Source: Maratus speciosus (taxonomy: Eukaryota; Arthropoda; Arachnida; Araneae; Salticidae). From it: 64,000 nucleotides of DNA. The notes beneath the pieces were generated by a model. That model saw only the letters and a program-made list of their open reading frames with translations. It made no database searches and was not told the DNA's origin. Made by a program: the position numbers and the translations under genes. Below are positions 1 through 11,335 of the stretch, in pieces. Positions within the stretch are counted from its first letter, which is position 1; each line of letters begins with the position of its first letter. The stretch is taken from positions 35,716,087-35,780,086 of the forward strand of contig OZ010787.1 of assembly GCA_963932465.1 (NCBI GenBank). The letters run 5' to 3'.

Positions 1-175
1 TGACCTATTTTCGAGACAGGAAAATTAAAGAAGCAATTCGTTATATCTCACGATTCAAAATATTTAGCGAAAACGAAAAATGATATTCGATTCCAAATAG
101 CTCCAGTAGTCATGCTTGCAAATTTTATGGTTTTACGTACAAAAATGATGTCGAGAATGTGTCAGAAAATTTTCG
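1..175 (+). repeat. 3' part of the shared ~400-bp core repeat (copy 1)
   Basis: The segment carries the closing half of the core found in at least eight other places in this window: a block with ATTCGATTCCAAAT, then CAAATTTTATGGTTTTA, then GAATGTGTCAGAAAATTTTCG. The same order of words occurs near 56590-56700 and 63830-63930. The 5' part lies outside the window. It is non-coding, and no termini or target duplication are visible here. Confidence 0.6.
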
Positions 176-639
176 TTAGTGTTTTTTTTTTTTTTTTTTA
201 AACACAAAAGCTTTGAAATTTTACTAACTTAAAATTAAGCCTAATCTTATAGATTTTAATAATAAGCAATTTTTTTCCCTCTGAAAAAATAAAAGAACAT
301 CATACCGAATATATTTTTCACATTTGTCAAAATTATTGTTTAAAAAAATTCATGAAATAATCCCTATTCGTTAACAAGTGTTTAACTCTCTAAACTACTA
401 TGTGAAAGATGAGGTATATCATTGTGTTTGTTAAGTGAATGATTTTCCTTAAATTCCATAATTGAAGCAATTTCGAATCGGTACTATTTATTCCAGTGTT
501 CAAATAATGTTTTTCGAGATTTTTAAAAACAATAAATTTGATAGAAAATTTAATTTCATTAAATTTTCGTTTTAAAGAACGGCACTAAAGGTTACGAAAG
601 CAAAAAACTATACATGACATGCGCAATGTTTTTATTTAT
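176..639. other. AT-rich spacer, no gene seen
   Basis: It begins with a T-run at about 181-199. Only short chance reading frames and A/T-rich sequence follow. No splice, repeat-end or RNA signal was recognised. Confidence 0.6.
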
Positions 640-755
640 TTATTTATTTTGGGGTGGGTGGGGTGGAGGGGCTATTTTGCATAAGGCGGAATATTGCCTA
701 CGGCGGAAAATTTTCTCGGTCCCGATCAATTCCGCCTTACACAGAGTTTACTGTA
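640..755 (-). mobile_element. Solo terminal segment of a pogo-like element
   Basis: Read on the minus strand, the segment starts TA then CAGTAAACTCTGTGTAAGG at 755-735, and then folds through TAAGGCGGAAT/ATTCCGCCTTA (about 679-739). The CAGTAAA start next to TA is the usual look of pogo/Tigger-type (Tc1/mariner superfamily) ends. No matching opposite end was found upstream, so this is a fragment or solo end. The 67-residue reading frame across it is a chance frame. Confidence 0.4.
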
Positions 756-1690
756 TATTCACACAGGTGAAGCATAATAAAGCCTTAACAATACCTCTTA
801 ATTTCACATTTTTTTAACTTATCAAAGAGGTGAATCTTCTGTGGCAAATGTGTTTACAACATCATTTTACAAATGCAATGAGGTTATACATCTTCGCTTT
901 TGTGCAAAAGAGTTTTGTTGTACTTTGTAACTTACTTCAATGTTAAAAAAAAGGTGTTATACATTCTGCATTTTTATATTCACAAAATATCTTGAAGAAA
1001 GACTTACATATAATGTTGAAAGTGATAACATTCATACATTTTATAATTCATTTTGTGACTTATTAACAGTTGGTGGAAGAGCTTTTAACACTAACTTTTT
1101 TTTTTTTTTTTAATGATAACAACACACAAGAAGCATTTCAAAACTCTAATCTTTATTAAAATTAAGTAGCCATTATTTTATTCCCGTCACAACACATTTT
1201 TTTTTCTGTTTCCCTTTCCCAATATCGATGTCTTCCATTTACCCATTTCCTTTTCTAATGCTATTTAAGATTTATAGGTTTTATAAAATTGGTAGTACGT
1301 CCTTCAGATACTTCAAATATATTTTTAGGTTAAATATGTTCGAGACAAAGTTATACATACTTTTAAGTAGTTTCACGTTCAAAAGAGTCTTCGAGTGATA
1401 TATAGCAAACAAATAGAAATCTCTCTCAATAAATAATCGAAAGCCTTACGAAAATTTATAAAACATTTCATAGAAAAATTATAATGAAATTTAATAATAA
1501 AATGTTAAGATATTTTAAAAAAGTTATTCGTATAATTATTCTGATGTTAAATGTATTTTAAAGTTTTCACAGGGAACATTTTAAAGAATTGATTTTTTAA
1601 ATTTTGTTTGCATTCCATTCATTTTTAGTCTACAACAATATTTTGAAAAAAAAGGACAGAAGAAACTGATAGCGAAAGAGTGAGCAACAA
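756..1690. other. AT-rich spacer, no gene seen
   Basis: It has several T-runs and short repeats but no coding frame, element end or RNA signal that I can support. Confidence 0.6.
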
Positions 1691-1698
1691 ATTTGAAA

Positions 1699-1760
1699 TT
1701 GCCCCCTAGAAAGTCAATTTTTCCCCCAGTGGGGCGTACGACCCACGTTGGGAACCACTG
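1699..1760. mobile_element. Right end of a hAT-type element (fragment)
   Basis: The segment ends GTTGGGAACCACTG at 1747-1760. The reverse complement CAGTGGTTCCCAAC is a familiar hAT terminal sequence. The adjoining CCCCCTAGAAAGTC and CCCAGTGGGGCG blocks fit the internal part of such ends. No left end is recognisable upstream, so the copy is truncated. Confidence 0.55.
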
Positions 1761-1953
1761 CTCTAGAGGCTCTATGTGGACTGAACTGGTTTATTTCATT
1801 GCTGAATTCATCTCCGCGAGTTCGATTGGATGTCCCACGAGCCATTTACGTCAATTTCGGAACCTACATTGGTCGTAGGTTGTGCAGGTATCTCAAATGG
1901 GCAAAACCTAATCTTTTTCGTGCGCATTCTTGGCAGTATGTTGGGCTTGTAGG

Positions 1954-2143
1954 CAGTGGTGTAGTCGTAAAAAAAAAAAACAGAGGGTATACGCTCTAAG
2001 CAGACGGTATACACTCAAGTCGGAAGGTATACCCTATTTGATATATCTATAGCTTTCTTGAGAAACAGAGGGTATACGGTGTTCCCTAAAAAATCCAGAG
2101 GGTATACGGCGTATACCCCCGTATACCCTCTACTACATCCCTG
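1954..2143. mobile_element. Complete hAT MITE, family CAGTGGTGTAGT
   Basis: The 190-bp element begins CAGTGGTGTAGTC and ends CTACTACATCCCTG. It is flanked by a perfect 8-bp direct repeat, CTTGTAGG, at 1946-1953 and 2144-2151. An 8-bp duplication is the hAT hallmark. The interior repeats AGAGGGTATACG and GGTATAC motifs and has no coding capacity. A shorter related copy lies at 43739-43866. Confidence 0.92.
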
Positions 2144-2236
2144 CTTGTAGGGGAGACCGCGGCTAGTTGGCTACAGGGGTAAGTCGGCGCAGTGCTCATA
2201 AATCGTCTGTTTGTGGATAGATTAAGCAACCAGTCA

Positions 2237-2470
2237 CACTGCAAATGGAGGCGTCTTAAATTCAGACACATATGTGACTGAAAAAGTAATTCAGACATTT
2301 AAGTGTCTAAATGTGAAATTTCAGACATCATAGGTGTCTAAATTTAAGACACATAAGTGTCTTACTATGATCATGTTATAAATGAACGGATAAAAATGTC
2401 TGAATAATAGTGACATGTCTGAAATTAAGACATTTAGAAATTCAGACACTTAAGTGTCTGAATGCGATAC
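2237..2470. mobile_element. Short-palindrome array with CACTG-type end (CMC-like candidate)
   Basis: It begins CACTGCAAATGG and then holds repeated 16-bp palindromes of the type AGACACTTAAGTGTCT, separated by TTCAGACA words. A second array of the same words at 13700-13936 ends in TTTACAGTG. CACTG ends with many short subterminal repeats resemble the CACTA/Chapaev (CMC) group. No transposase is present and no target duplication could be fixed, so the class is inference. Confidence 0.45.
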
Positions 2471-2834
2471 AATTGTATCATATGAGTGATGACTGTACGT
2501 ACAATTGTATTGCAATATGTATATCAGCGCTATCAGAAAATATTTCCGAATGGATGAAAGATATTTAAAATACTCTTTCATCCATTTAATTTAGTATTTA
2601 TTTATAAATGAAGAAATCATGGGACATCTGAGAAAATTAGAAAAGTTCGCTTACTAAGGTTTGGAGCTAAGTTATTTTTGGCGCAATAAATAATTAAATA
2701 ATTGCTTTTCACAAAATATAAAGTTTTCCAAAAATTACTTGTTATCGTATACAGGGAGAATCGCTCACCTAAATCCTCAGAGTTATGAGTAGAGGGAGAA
2801 AGAAACGTTCTGAGGAGCAAGATTTTAGAACACA

Positions 2835-3149
2835 CAGTAAAACCTCCCTACAGCGACCGCGTTCGTTCCAATGAAAAGTGATCGCTCCGAGAGGTGGTCT
2901 CTTAATGGAGGTCATGTTTAAATCTAGATTTTAATTTTTGAAAAAAGGTAACAATTAATGTTACTAAAATTTATTTTTCACGTTATTAAAAGAAACTATA
3001 AAAATTTAAGTATCAAAACAAAAGTTAATTATATAAATTAATTACTGCAGAGTTTAAAAAATGAATACATTGACGTTTGCTTTGATTTTACGGTTTTATA
3101 TTTTATAACATTTGTTTCCAAGTCTTTTCAAAGTCCAGTCAATAAATGC

Positions 3150-3182
<33 letters not shown>

Positions 3183-3628
3183 ACGGGAACAAATAAAGAC
3201 GATTTGATTAAATTATGTATTTCTTTGAGAGTTTCCCGACAAAATAGGGCAGGGGAGTTTATCGACCGTCATTCTTAATTTGTCATCAGAGTTCAATTTA
3301 TTACCTAAAAAGGCACAAAGGGGTTTAAATATTTAAAAGTTACCGGAATAAATAAAAATCTAAACTTAGTTTAGAAGTTTGATGAATAATGCGCACTCCG
3401 GAACTATTTTTCTCATAAAATCTTCTTCAAGCGACCAGGAAAAAACGGGATTTGTTTCATTTTCTTCAAAGAAATGGGTCGCTCATGGAGGGAGTTCAAC
3501 TGGGATGGTCTCTGAATGGAGGTAAAATTAGTATTGAGCCTGTGGGAATAAATTTCGTTCCATGAAAAAAATGGTCGTTCAGAGAGGTGGTCGCTTAATG
3601 GAGGTGGTCGCACAGAGAGATTTCACTG
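2835..3628. mobile_element. pogo-like non-autonomous element, ~0.8 kb
   Basis: The left end is CAGTAAAACCTCCCTACAGC. The right end, read inverted, is CAGTGAAATCTCTCTGTGCG. Both continue into sequence built from 'GCGACCACCTCCATTAAG'-type words, with gaps, so the inverted ends are long and internally repetitive. The right flank has TA; the left flank is CA, perhaps a decayed TA. The interior has a 31-base T-run (3151-3181) and no transposase. The CAGTAAAACCTC start is typical of pogo/Tigger elements. Confidence 0.7.
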
Positions 3629-4525
3629 TATATGCCTGGGGTCCACAGCCCAGTCCGCTTTTGTAAAATGCAGAATATAAACATGAAGTAGGCTAAACTA
3701 AGAATTTATGCTAGAACTCCTCGTGTAGGACAATTTTTAAGAAATTTAAAAATTAAGAAATATTAATCGTTTAAAAATAAGTTTCTAACGATATTTTTCA
3801 CAATGGAGAACTGATTTCTTTTTCTCTCTACTCTCTCTGTCTTCTTTTTTTTTTTTTTTTTTTTTGAACTGCTCCTCCTCATTTAAGATAAATTTGATAT
3901 ATATGGAACACTAACAGAAGAACAGAATTAAAATCGTCTTCTACGAGAAGTAAAGGGGGGGGGGGGGGGGGGCTCCTCTGGAGAAAAATTCTTAGCAGCA
4001 TTTTCTCTTAGCGTTTAATTAATATATTGCTATTTGGAAGAGAAAAAAGTATTTTTTAAATAATCAAACGTATAGAAAATATAATTAATTAAATTTCAGG
4101 GATGGACAATTGCTCTCTTCATGACCACCGAAAATTCGATATGTTATTTTCTAGTTTTAGAGTAAAATCTTTATTTAAAGTATGTTTTCTATATGTCTAA
4201 AAATAAAAAAACTGCAAAAACTATACTCAAATAAATGTAACACATTAAGAAAAATACCTAATAAAGAAAATAAAACTTTTCTTATTTCTTCTTATTCAAT
4301 GATTTATTTCTCGCTGATAAAAAGTTCAAATGAGCTCATCAAGCCCTTTATAACGGTTTATAAACAGTAGGCTGAGATCAGCGACTGCAGCGGTAATTAA
4401 AATGCTGATTTCGCCTATTTCTCTTTGTTCGAATACGTCCGTTGGCAACTGGTGCGTTAAAACGGTTCTTTCAATGAGGTAGTTCCCTGTTTAACAAAGT
4501 TGCCCGCAATTTTTTTATGTGTAAC
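3629..4525. other. Spacer with G-run and T-run, no gene seen
   Basis: The segment includes a T-run near 3846-3865 and a G-run near 3954-3972. The rest is AT-rich. A 62-residue lysine-rich frame at 4182-4370 has no recognisable motif and is probably chance. Confidence 0.6.
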
Positions 4526-4860
4526 CAGGGGCGCGTCAGCAGTATCCAGCGCCTGTGTGCAGAATTTCAATTGGCGCCCTAGCCCCCCCCCCCCACCTCC
4601 GAAAATAACACTTTATAAAAATATGAATGAATATCTATAAACGTATAGATGCCATCCTGCTGGAGTTTATACAGATCAAATAAAGTTTTTTGAACCAAAA
4701 AATTATTTAACCCTTTCATGCATAAATTATTTTTCATTATTTTCCATTATTCAAAAAAAAAAACTTTGTGATAAATGAGAACCCATTGTAAAATAATTTT
4801 ATTATTTTCCTGCATGCTAGCTATTACCTGTCCACAAATCATATCTCCATAAATGAATAC

Positions 4861-4897
<37 letters not shown>

Positions 4898-4914
4898 TAT
4901 TAGGGCAATACTTA

Positions 4915-6440
4915 CACTATGACGCAAAAGTTTAGACAATGAAGAAATTCTTACATACTTTGAAAAATATTTATTCAATTTTCAAATCACTGCTTGAAAT
5001 TAATGTGCTGTACATATAAACAATATTTATAACAAAGAAAAGTGGAATTGTGCATATTGCAATAAATTAAATGGTAACAAAAATAAACTGCTGTCTCAAA
5101 AGTTTAGACACAAATTAAATAAAATCGAAATAAACAATTTTTAAAACCTGGTTGCGCATCCATTCTTATGTATTACGTCATATACACGAGATTGCATGGA
5201 ATAAACTAAATCTTGCATAGTTTGTGGATCTATATCGTACCATGCATTCTCAATAGATGTCTTAAGTTCCTTTTCAGAAGAGTATTGTCTAGCGTTGCTA
5301 TAAACTTTGCGACACATGATGCTCCAAAGGTTTTCTATAGGGTTAAGATCTGGGCTACATGCAGGCCAGTCGAGAACTCTTATATTATGGGAATTAAACC
5401 AAGATTTTGAATGTTTTGCAGTGTGAATTGAAGCATTGTCTTGCTGAAATTCCCACTGAGGACCCCCTAGAAGCTCAGCAAATGGCAGTAGGTTTTCTTC
5501 TAATGTCTGTGTATAATGCTGTGAAGTTTGACGACCACTGGTGAAGGTCAGAGATACTTGTCCATTATAGCAAAAGGCTGCCCAAACCATCACCGAGCCC
5601 CCTCCTTGTCTGAGACTAAAAAAACGTCCAGGTTCCTTCCGCAAGTCATGCCAATACGATAAACAACCATCTGGACCATCCAGATTCCACTTTTTTTCAT
5701 CGCTAAATATGACTGACTGCCATTTCTCTCCATATGACATATGCTTTCGAGCCCACATAAGTCTTTGTAACTTATGATATGGTTTCAGAGCTGGTTTCTT
5801 CTGCATTTTGCTATAAACGATTGTTCCTTTTTCCAAAATTCGTCTACGAATCGTATCTTTTGATACAGAGAGTCCCGATGAGCTTTGAACTCCACGTACG
5901 CTCATTTGTTGAGTACTCGAGAGTCTTTGTATCAGCCGATCCTCTCTATACATTTGTCACACGTGGCCTCCCAGACCGACATTTTGCTTTATATTCGGAA
6001 CCACTCGATAAAACTCGATAAATAGATTTTTTTGACCTATTAATAATAGCAGAAATTTCAGAAACGCTCTTCCCTTCACCTTTCAACTGCCAAATCCTTG
6101 AAACCTCATTCACTTGAATTTCTTTAGCTCTCGGCATGTCGACTATGAAGCGCAATCGTTTGCAGAACTTAAGTACTCTAAATTTGTGACATCATCGATT
6201 CTAAATTTGCATATGCCAGCGAATATTCAAAGAAATTTAGAATAGTGTCTAAACTTTTGCGACAAGCACATTTGAATTTTTATGAAAAAATTAGTATTAT
6301 AGCAAATAAAACGACTGTCTTTTGTACATAGCATTTTAAATCAGTTTTTGAATATATTTACAGGTTTTTGTAATTCTGATGTCATAATTCTACATTTTAA
6401 AGCTGAATGACGTCATTGTCTAAACTTTTGCGTCATAGTG
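4915..6440 (-). mobile_element. Near-intact Tc1-family transposon with IR/DR ends
   Basis: Perfect 28-bp terminal inverted repeats begin CACTATGACGCAAAAGTTT at 4915 and end at 6440. TA duplications are at 4913-4914 and 6441-6442. Each end has a second inner repeat of the TCAAAAGTTTAGACAC type, at about 5093-5113 and 6246-6264. That gives two repeat units per ~200-bp end, the IR/DR arrangement known in some Tc1 lineages. The total is 1526 bp with one transposase gene on the minus strand. The intact ends point to a fairly recent insertion. Confidence 0.95.
5141..6137 (-). pseudogene. Tc1-family DD34E transposase, one frameshift
   Basis: It would catalyse cut-and-paste transposition of the surrounding element in the nucleus by binding the terminal repeats. 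Two overlapping frames encode it. The first starts at the ATG at 6137 (MPRAKEIQ) and gives 63 residues: a first helix-turn-helix with SVSEISAIINRS, then the GRPR hinge, ending at a stop at 5946-5948. The second continues from about 5953 with YREDRLIQRL, a second helix-turn-helix, the first catalytic Asp in FSDEKKW, the glycine-rich GGGSVMVWA box, the second Asp in QQDNASIH and the Glu in NPIENLW. I count 34 residues between the last two, giving DD34E. Together they make about 333 residues, close to the family norm of about 340. The break is a single-base indel in a short A-run. The triad is intact, so only this lesion is visible. Confidence 0.93.
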
Positions 6441-6481
6441 TATCTGTCCTCATATGAGGCCCGTATGAATGAAAGGGTTAA

Positions 6482-7139
6482 TAAAATCCATCTTGTTTCA
6501 ATAGGGTTCGTATTTTATATTTTTTATGAAATAAAATTTCTGGTTCCAATCATTTTTAAATCACTTGAAAATTATGGAAGGTTGGCAGCTATGTAAATAA
6601 AATTCGGAATACAGTAAAGCCCGTGAAAATAAAACCTGTCTGTACCAGAATTCTGCATTAAACGGTCAAATTTCATTATCCCAGAGAAAATAATACAATA
6701 CAATGATAAATAAATAAAAGAAAGTAATAAAAGAAAGTTTTTTGTCATCTCTAATTTGCATATCTATTTGTTGATGGCTAACAAAATCTACCGCGGATAG
6801 AGATCAAAAAATTTTAATAAGGATAAAAGATGGCAGGTCCAAATGCACCTGAGGCTCAGATTTTTCACTTTTTGATAATTAGTCGAAATATAATTAAAAG
6901 CCTCAATGATAATCGCAAAATGACGAGCTTTCTTTCTTCAAAGCAATCACGCCTCTGGATTATTCAGCGGCTCTTCATATTTCAGTACTTTCAATTTTAT
7001 GTTCTGAATTAAAATGAACAAATCTTGAATCATCACATTCAGTATGTGAATAGACACAAACGTACGAAGGGGTGCAGGGAAAGTTCATCAACGTCTCGAT
7101 CTTTGACAAAGTAAGAATTTTTGGACATTTATGGCCAAA
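6482..7139. other. Interior of the 4.8 kb hAT; possible pogo-like end at 6612
   Basis: TACAGTAAAGCCCGTG near 6611 looks like another pogo-type terminus next to TA, but no partner end was found. The rest is AT-rich and non-coding. Confidence 0.35.
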
Positions 7140-7590
7140 TTTAGCCTAAAATCCAAAAGGGCAACTTTATGACATAAGCTTTAATTTATTTTTGTTCGAA
7201 AATGCATGAACTAGCTGGTGTTGTTCAGAAACTATGTAATCGAGCTGGGTTTTTTTTTTCGTTTTTTTTTTTTTTTTTTTTTTTTTGCAAACACAATAGA
7301 TTTTTCGAAAAATAGTGTCAAAGTAGACGTTTTGAACCGAAGTTCCGGGAGAAAGCAGAAAAACCTGTCAGTGAAGGGCGAAAATCGTGTTTGTCACGTG
7401 ACCAAAATCGCTTGTAACTCAGTAGGTAATTTATTGATCTAAAAATGGAAAACACAGTTTCGATTTCAAATCGCTTCCATGGCCAGGCTTTCCAATTTTA
7501 TATCTTTCCGTTAAAAAATGAATTTGAAAATGTGCCAAAACCTTTTGCGCTTGTTGAGCAGAGCAGTTAAGAACATCCTTAACAAAAATT
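7140..7590 (+). repeat. Shared ~400-bp core repeat (copy 2)
   Basis: Words in order: CCAAAAGGGCAACTT, TTTGTTCGAAAATGCATGAAC, a CAGAAACTATGTAATCGAGC block, a T-run, GTCAAAGTAGACGTTTTGAAC, TTCCGGG, TGTCACGTGACC, and finally GAAAATGTGCCAAAACC with TTGTTGAGCAGAGCAG. The same order appears inverted at 14965-15420, where similarity looks high by eye. The CACGTG hexamer is kept in several copies. It is non-coding; the short frames across it are chance. Confidence 0.75.
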
Positions 7591-8347
7591 CTGTTTCCAC
7601 CATGATGACAGATCCAGAGTACAAGATAATATAGATAAAAAGTATCTGCTCTGCTCGGAGGTCTGTGGTCCGAAAAGACACACAATTTTTGTCCAATACA
7701 TAAAAGTTTCTACAGAAATGATCATTTGTGGAGCGCTGAAAAAAGATTATGCTTCGACCGCCTAAAGTAGACTTTACTCTATGAGAGCGCAAAACTCACA
7801 GTGTTAAACCTATGACACGGAATGCCAAAACTTTCACAAACAGGTGATGCTTTATTTTACCAATTAAAATTTGTTCCAGGGCTGACGTAAGTCTGTCCAG
7901 TCTAAAATATCTACATTGAACAGCACACTCATACCAGTTCTGGTTTTACACATTTTTTCTCTATTCAGGGTAGGGCCAGAATTGGACTTAATTGCTTCCA
8001 GAACGTGCCTGGCAGGGCAATATGTTTTGTAAAAATAGTAATAGCGATAATGGAATTATTGTAAATATACCTTAATACATTACAGAGAAATATTTTCAAA
8101 AATCTACTTTTTATTATATAGCTTAAAATTTATAATGTTTTAACCCTCTTTTTTTTTAAATTCTAAACTACATTAATTAATGAATCTTTATTTGAATTTT
8201 GAAAAGTCTAAGTATATTATCATTAATGTTGCTATTGTGTACTTTCTGTCTTGGGAACACATAGTAATCTAAAATTTCTACATAAATATGTATGCAGTAT
8301 TCTTTAAAAATTTCAATTATATGTTAAGAAGTTCGGAATTTTTCTGT

Positions 8348-8450
8348 AGAAATTGAGTCGGGCCAGTTTTCACTGATTTTTATATAGGCCGGTTCGCGAA
8401 CTGCGAAAATATAAACGGGCAGAGCCTGGGCCTGGAAATTCCGTTCTCTA
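8348..8450 (-). mobile_element. Fragment of the TAGAGGTCTGCAC hAT family
   Basis: Read inverted from 8450 it shows TAGAGAACGGAATTTCCAGG, then CCCGTTTATATTTTCGCAG, then AAAATCAGTGAAAAC. These match the left end of the complete copy at 55817, except that the GTCTGCACGGGCC block is missing. It is a truncated, diverged end. Confidence 0.65.
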
Positions 8451-9290
8451 ATTCAAAGCTGTCCAACGCGCCTCCCGCGGACCTATGGTGGCGCCCTTTG
8501 AAAGTTTTCCTGGCGCCCATTCGAATCTTTCTCTTACTAGCTATTTTGTAAATTAAAAATCCACTTTAAAGTATGCCTTTAAAATCAATAATATCTGAAT
8601 AGGGTTCTTTTAATTGTTATCAGTGATTGTTATTCAGTGATAACTATTGTATGTTATTAATTTGTTATTTAGTGGTAAAGGTTTCTGTCCCCTTCGCCTA
8701 AAAAACTTTTGAGATGGGTTGGCCCTCTGAAAAATGTAATTTTAAATTTACTGTGATTTATATTATTTCTGCAAATTATTTTTAAATAGAGTTTCTGAGT
8801 CCTAGGAGATTTATGCCTATGACCGTAGAGATGTAATGCATCTGAATAGTAAGTTTCATCTTATTTATGACAGAAATTCTTCAGTAAGAAGAAAATTGCT
8901 AGTTAAAAATAACAAAAACAGGTACAATTTAGCCCCTGTTGTAATAAAACTGTACAATGCTTTAGCACTACTACAGTGATATAATAGTGTTGCATGTTTT
9001 TAGTCATGTGAATTATGGCGCCTTTCATTGTTTGCATATATATGAGGTGCGCCTCTGTTTATTGAAAGGTTGGATAGGTCTACATTTATATCACTTATTA
9101 GGAGACGCACAAGTAGAATGAAACAAAATAAATAAATAATAATAATGAAAAAATAAATATCTATAAGAAAATTTGTCTCAGGAAAATCTACAAAACATAA
9201 TTCAGATGTCCAGAAAATGCAATACATTTTAGTTTAATTAAATTAAAGATTTTTTTAAAGTATTTGCTCTTCAACTGAAATCTTTGACGC
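8451..9290. other. Right interior of the 4.8 kb hAT, no gene
   Basis: GC-rich words (GCGCCTCCCGCGG, TGGCGCCCTTTG, CTGGCGCCC) at 8470-8515 recall the ends of the large hAT-type elements here. The remainder is AT-rich. Confidence 0.5.
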
Positions 9291-9350
9291 CTTTACTACT
9301 TCGGCGCCGTGTTTGCCGCACACTTTGCACACTGGGTCGGCGCGCCCCTG

Positions 9351-10196
9351 TGTGTAACATTATTTATATTCTGTGACTGTGTCATATACATAGCTGGAAC
9401 AGTTTTTTGGAATAATTCATTTATGGAATAAAATATGCGATAATTATAAAAATGATACGTTGAGTAATGTGATTGTGCCATCCACATAGATGTATATGCA
9501 GCTTATTAATACACAGCTTATAAAGTGCATTTTTGGAATTTCAATAATTGTTCTTGAGAGATTGGAGAATAAGAAAGTGCGTGTGAAATGTGATTCGAAA
9601 AAGCGAATTGAATTAAATTCTGCATTATATTAAATTATATCATTATGAAAAAAATATGTTGAATAATGAAAAAAAAATTGTCTTCGTTATATGTTTTTCA
9701 ATTATCAGCATTCATCTGAATATTTAGTGAAATATGTAAGAAGAAAGTGTCTATATTTTTGTGTTACCGTTTATATTACATGGATTTACTTTATTACATT
9801 TAAGGAAATACTAAAAAGGTAAGAATGTGATTATTTACAAAAATATAATTTTTATTTGGAAATAGAAATTTTCCTTGAACAATATTAATTATGTAATATT
9901 AATTATTTAAATCACTTTTTAAAGAATACATGTGTTTATCATATTTGTATCTTTCTATATAGAATAAATATTTTTCAGTATTACAGTGTTTTTTATTATT
10001 TTCGACTAAATTTATTTCATTTTCAGGATTAATTAACTAACTTGCTTGATAATTCTTAAAGCATTCGATTTATAAATAAATGTTTTTCATATAAAATAAT
10101 ATCATCATTGCTTAAATAATTGCTTAAGCATTAAAAGTTATTGCTTGTGTACATTGACACCCAAATTTGTCAACATTTTTAGTATTATATTTTTGT

Positions 10197-10228
<32 letters not shown>

Positions 10229-11300
10229 CAGTTGCAGCACTATATAGTTTTTGTTGTGGATACAAGCTATTAATCTGACTATAAAAATGTCAGTAAATAT
10301 TAGCCATTTAATATAATGCCATTTTTTTAATAGTTAATTTTATTAAAAATATTTTTCTATAATAGCTATATAATGATTTACAATAAAATAAGTAAGGAAA
10401 TAAATCATTATTTACTTTGTTTAATTGCTTAAAATTATATTTAAGTTTTGTACAACTTCAGATATTGAAAAATTTATTAATATTGATTTATTGATTGCTA
10501 AAAAGAAATTACAGATTTAGAACGGAAAAAAGACTTTATTTTCATATTTTACTGCATTTTTCACATAAAATTGGGGGGATTTTATTTCAACGTTTGTTCA
10601 TTTTTATAAAAGATACAGAAATAACAATTAAATATGTATTTTTAATGCAAAATAAGTTTTGAAATTAGATGTTATTTCTCTTGCATGTTATTAAAAATAT
10701 ATATATGCTTAACTTTTTAAAGATAGCTTAGTAGCTCTGGTGATTACCATATGCTATATGTAAAAGAAATTGCCTACATGGCAAAATATAATTAAAAAGA
10801 TCAAGTTATTAAATGATATTGTTATTAATAAACCCTTCCGTTGTAATTTCTAGTTACAGATAATATTAACATGATTTCGTATATGAATTTTTATGTTTAA
10901 TGACAGATCATTTAATTCTTTTACATTTTCGAAATTAATGTTTTCATGTAACAAAATTAAATTTATGTATAGGAAATGCTATGAACATTTTTGCTTCAAG
11001 TGGTGGGCATAAAACTTGAAAAATAATTATAAAAGCATCAGAATTGGAGTTATCGTGAAATTTTTAATGTTTTATAAATACATTTTAAATTGTTCCTTTG
11101 TAACGCTTTATTAAAAAGTTCGAAATTTCTACAGTATTTAATTGCACGATGAAAGAAGTTTTTTTAGACTATGGAAACTTGTTCAAAGTAAAATAACTAC
11201 ATTTATATGTATTTCCCGTGTTTCATCTGTATAACATATTTAAATTTTAAGACACAGAAATTTTCTGACAACTTTCAACGTCAAAATTATTCTGATTTTT
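9351..11300. other. 2 kb of AT-rich sequence, nothing recognised
   Basis: Apart from a run of about 30 A at 10198-10227, I see no repeat end, coding frame, splice signal or RNA gene. It is one of the few long stretches here without obvious transposon structure. Confidence 0.6.
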
Positions 11301-11335
11301 TATAGGATTATATTTTACTATCATCGGAGAATGCA

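Larger units (their letters stand above)
4711..6477. mobile_element. TTAA-specific (piggyBac-like) MITE split by Tc1
   Basis: Direct TTAA copies flank it at 4707-4710 and 6478-6481. The left terminus is CCCTTTCATGCATA. The right terminus, read inverted, is CCCTTTCATTCATA, matching at 13 of 14 positions. TTAA duplications with CCC...GGG ends are characteristic of piggyBac-type elements. Without the Tc1 insertion and its TA duplication, the element would be about 239 bp and non-coding. A T-run of about 31 bases lies at 4864-4894. Confidence 0.85.
4526..9350. mobile_element. 4.8 kb hAT-type element, host of nested insertions
   Basis: The left end CAGGGGCGCGTC and right end CGCGCCCCTG form short inverted termini. 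Both sides carry the same 8-bp sequence TGTGTAAC (4518-4525 and 9351-9358), which fixes the insertion. The ends are GC-rich and contain GGCGCC, unlike the AT-rich interior. No hAT transposase frame is present. The interior holds the TTAA MITE plus Tc1 pair, a copy of the shared core (7140-7590) and a fragment of the TAGAGGTCTGCAC hAT family. All of these must be younger than, or carried by, this element. Confidence 0.85.
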
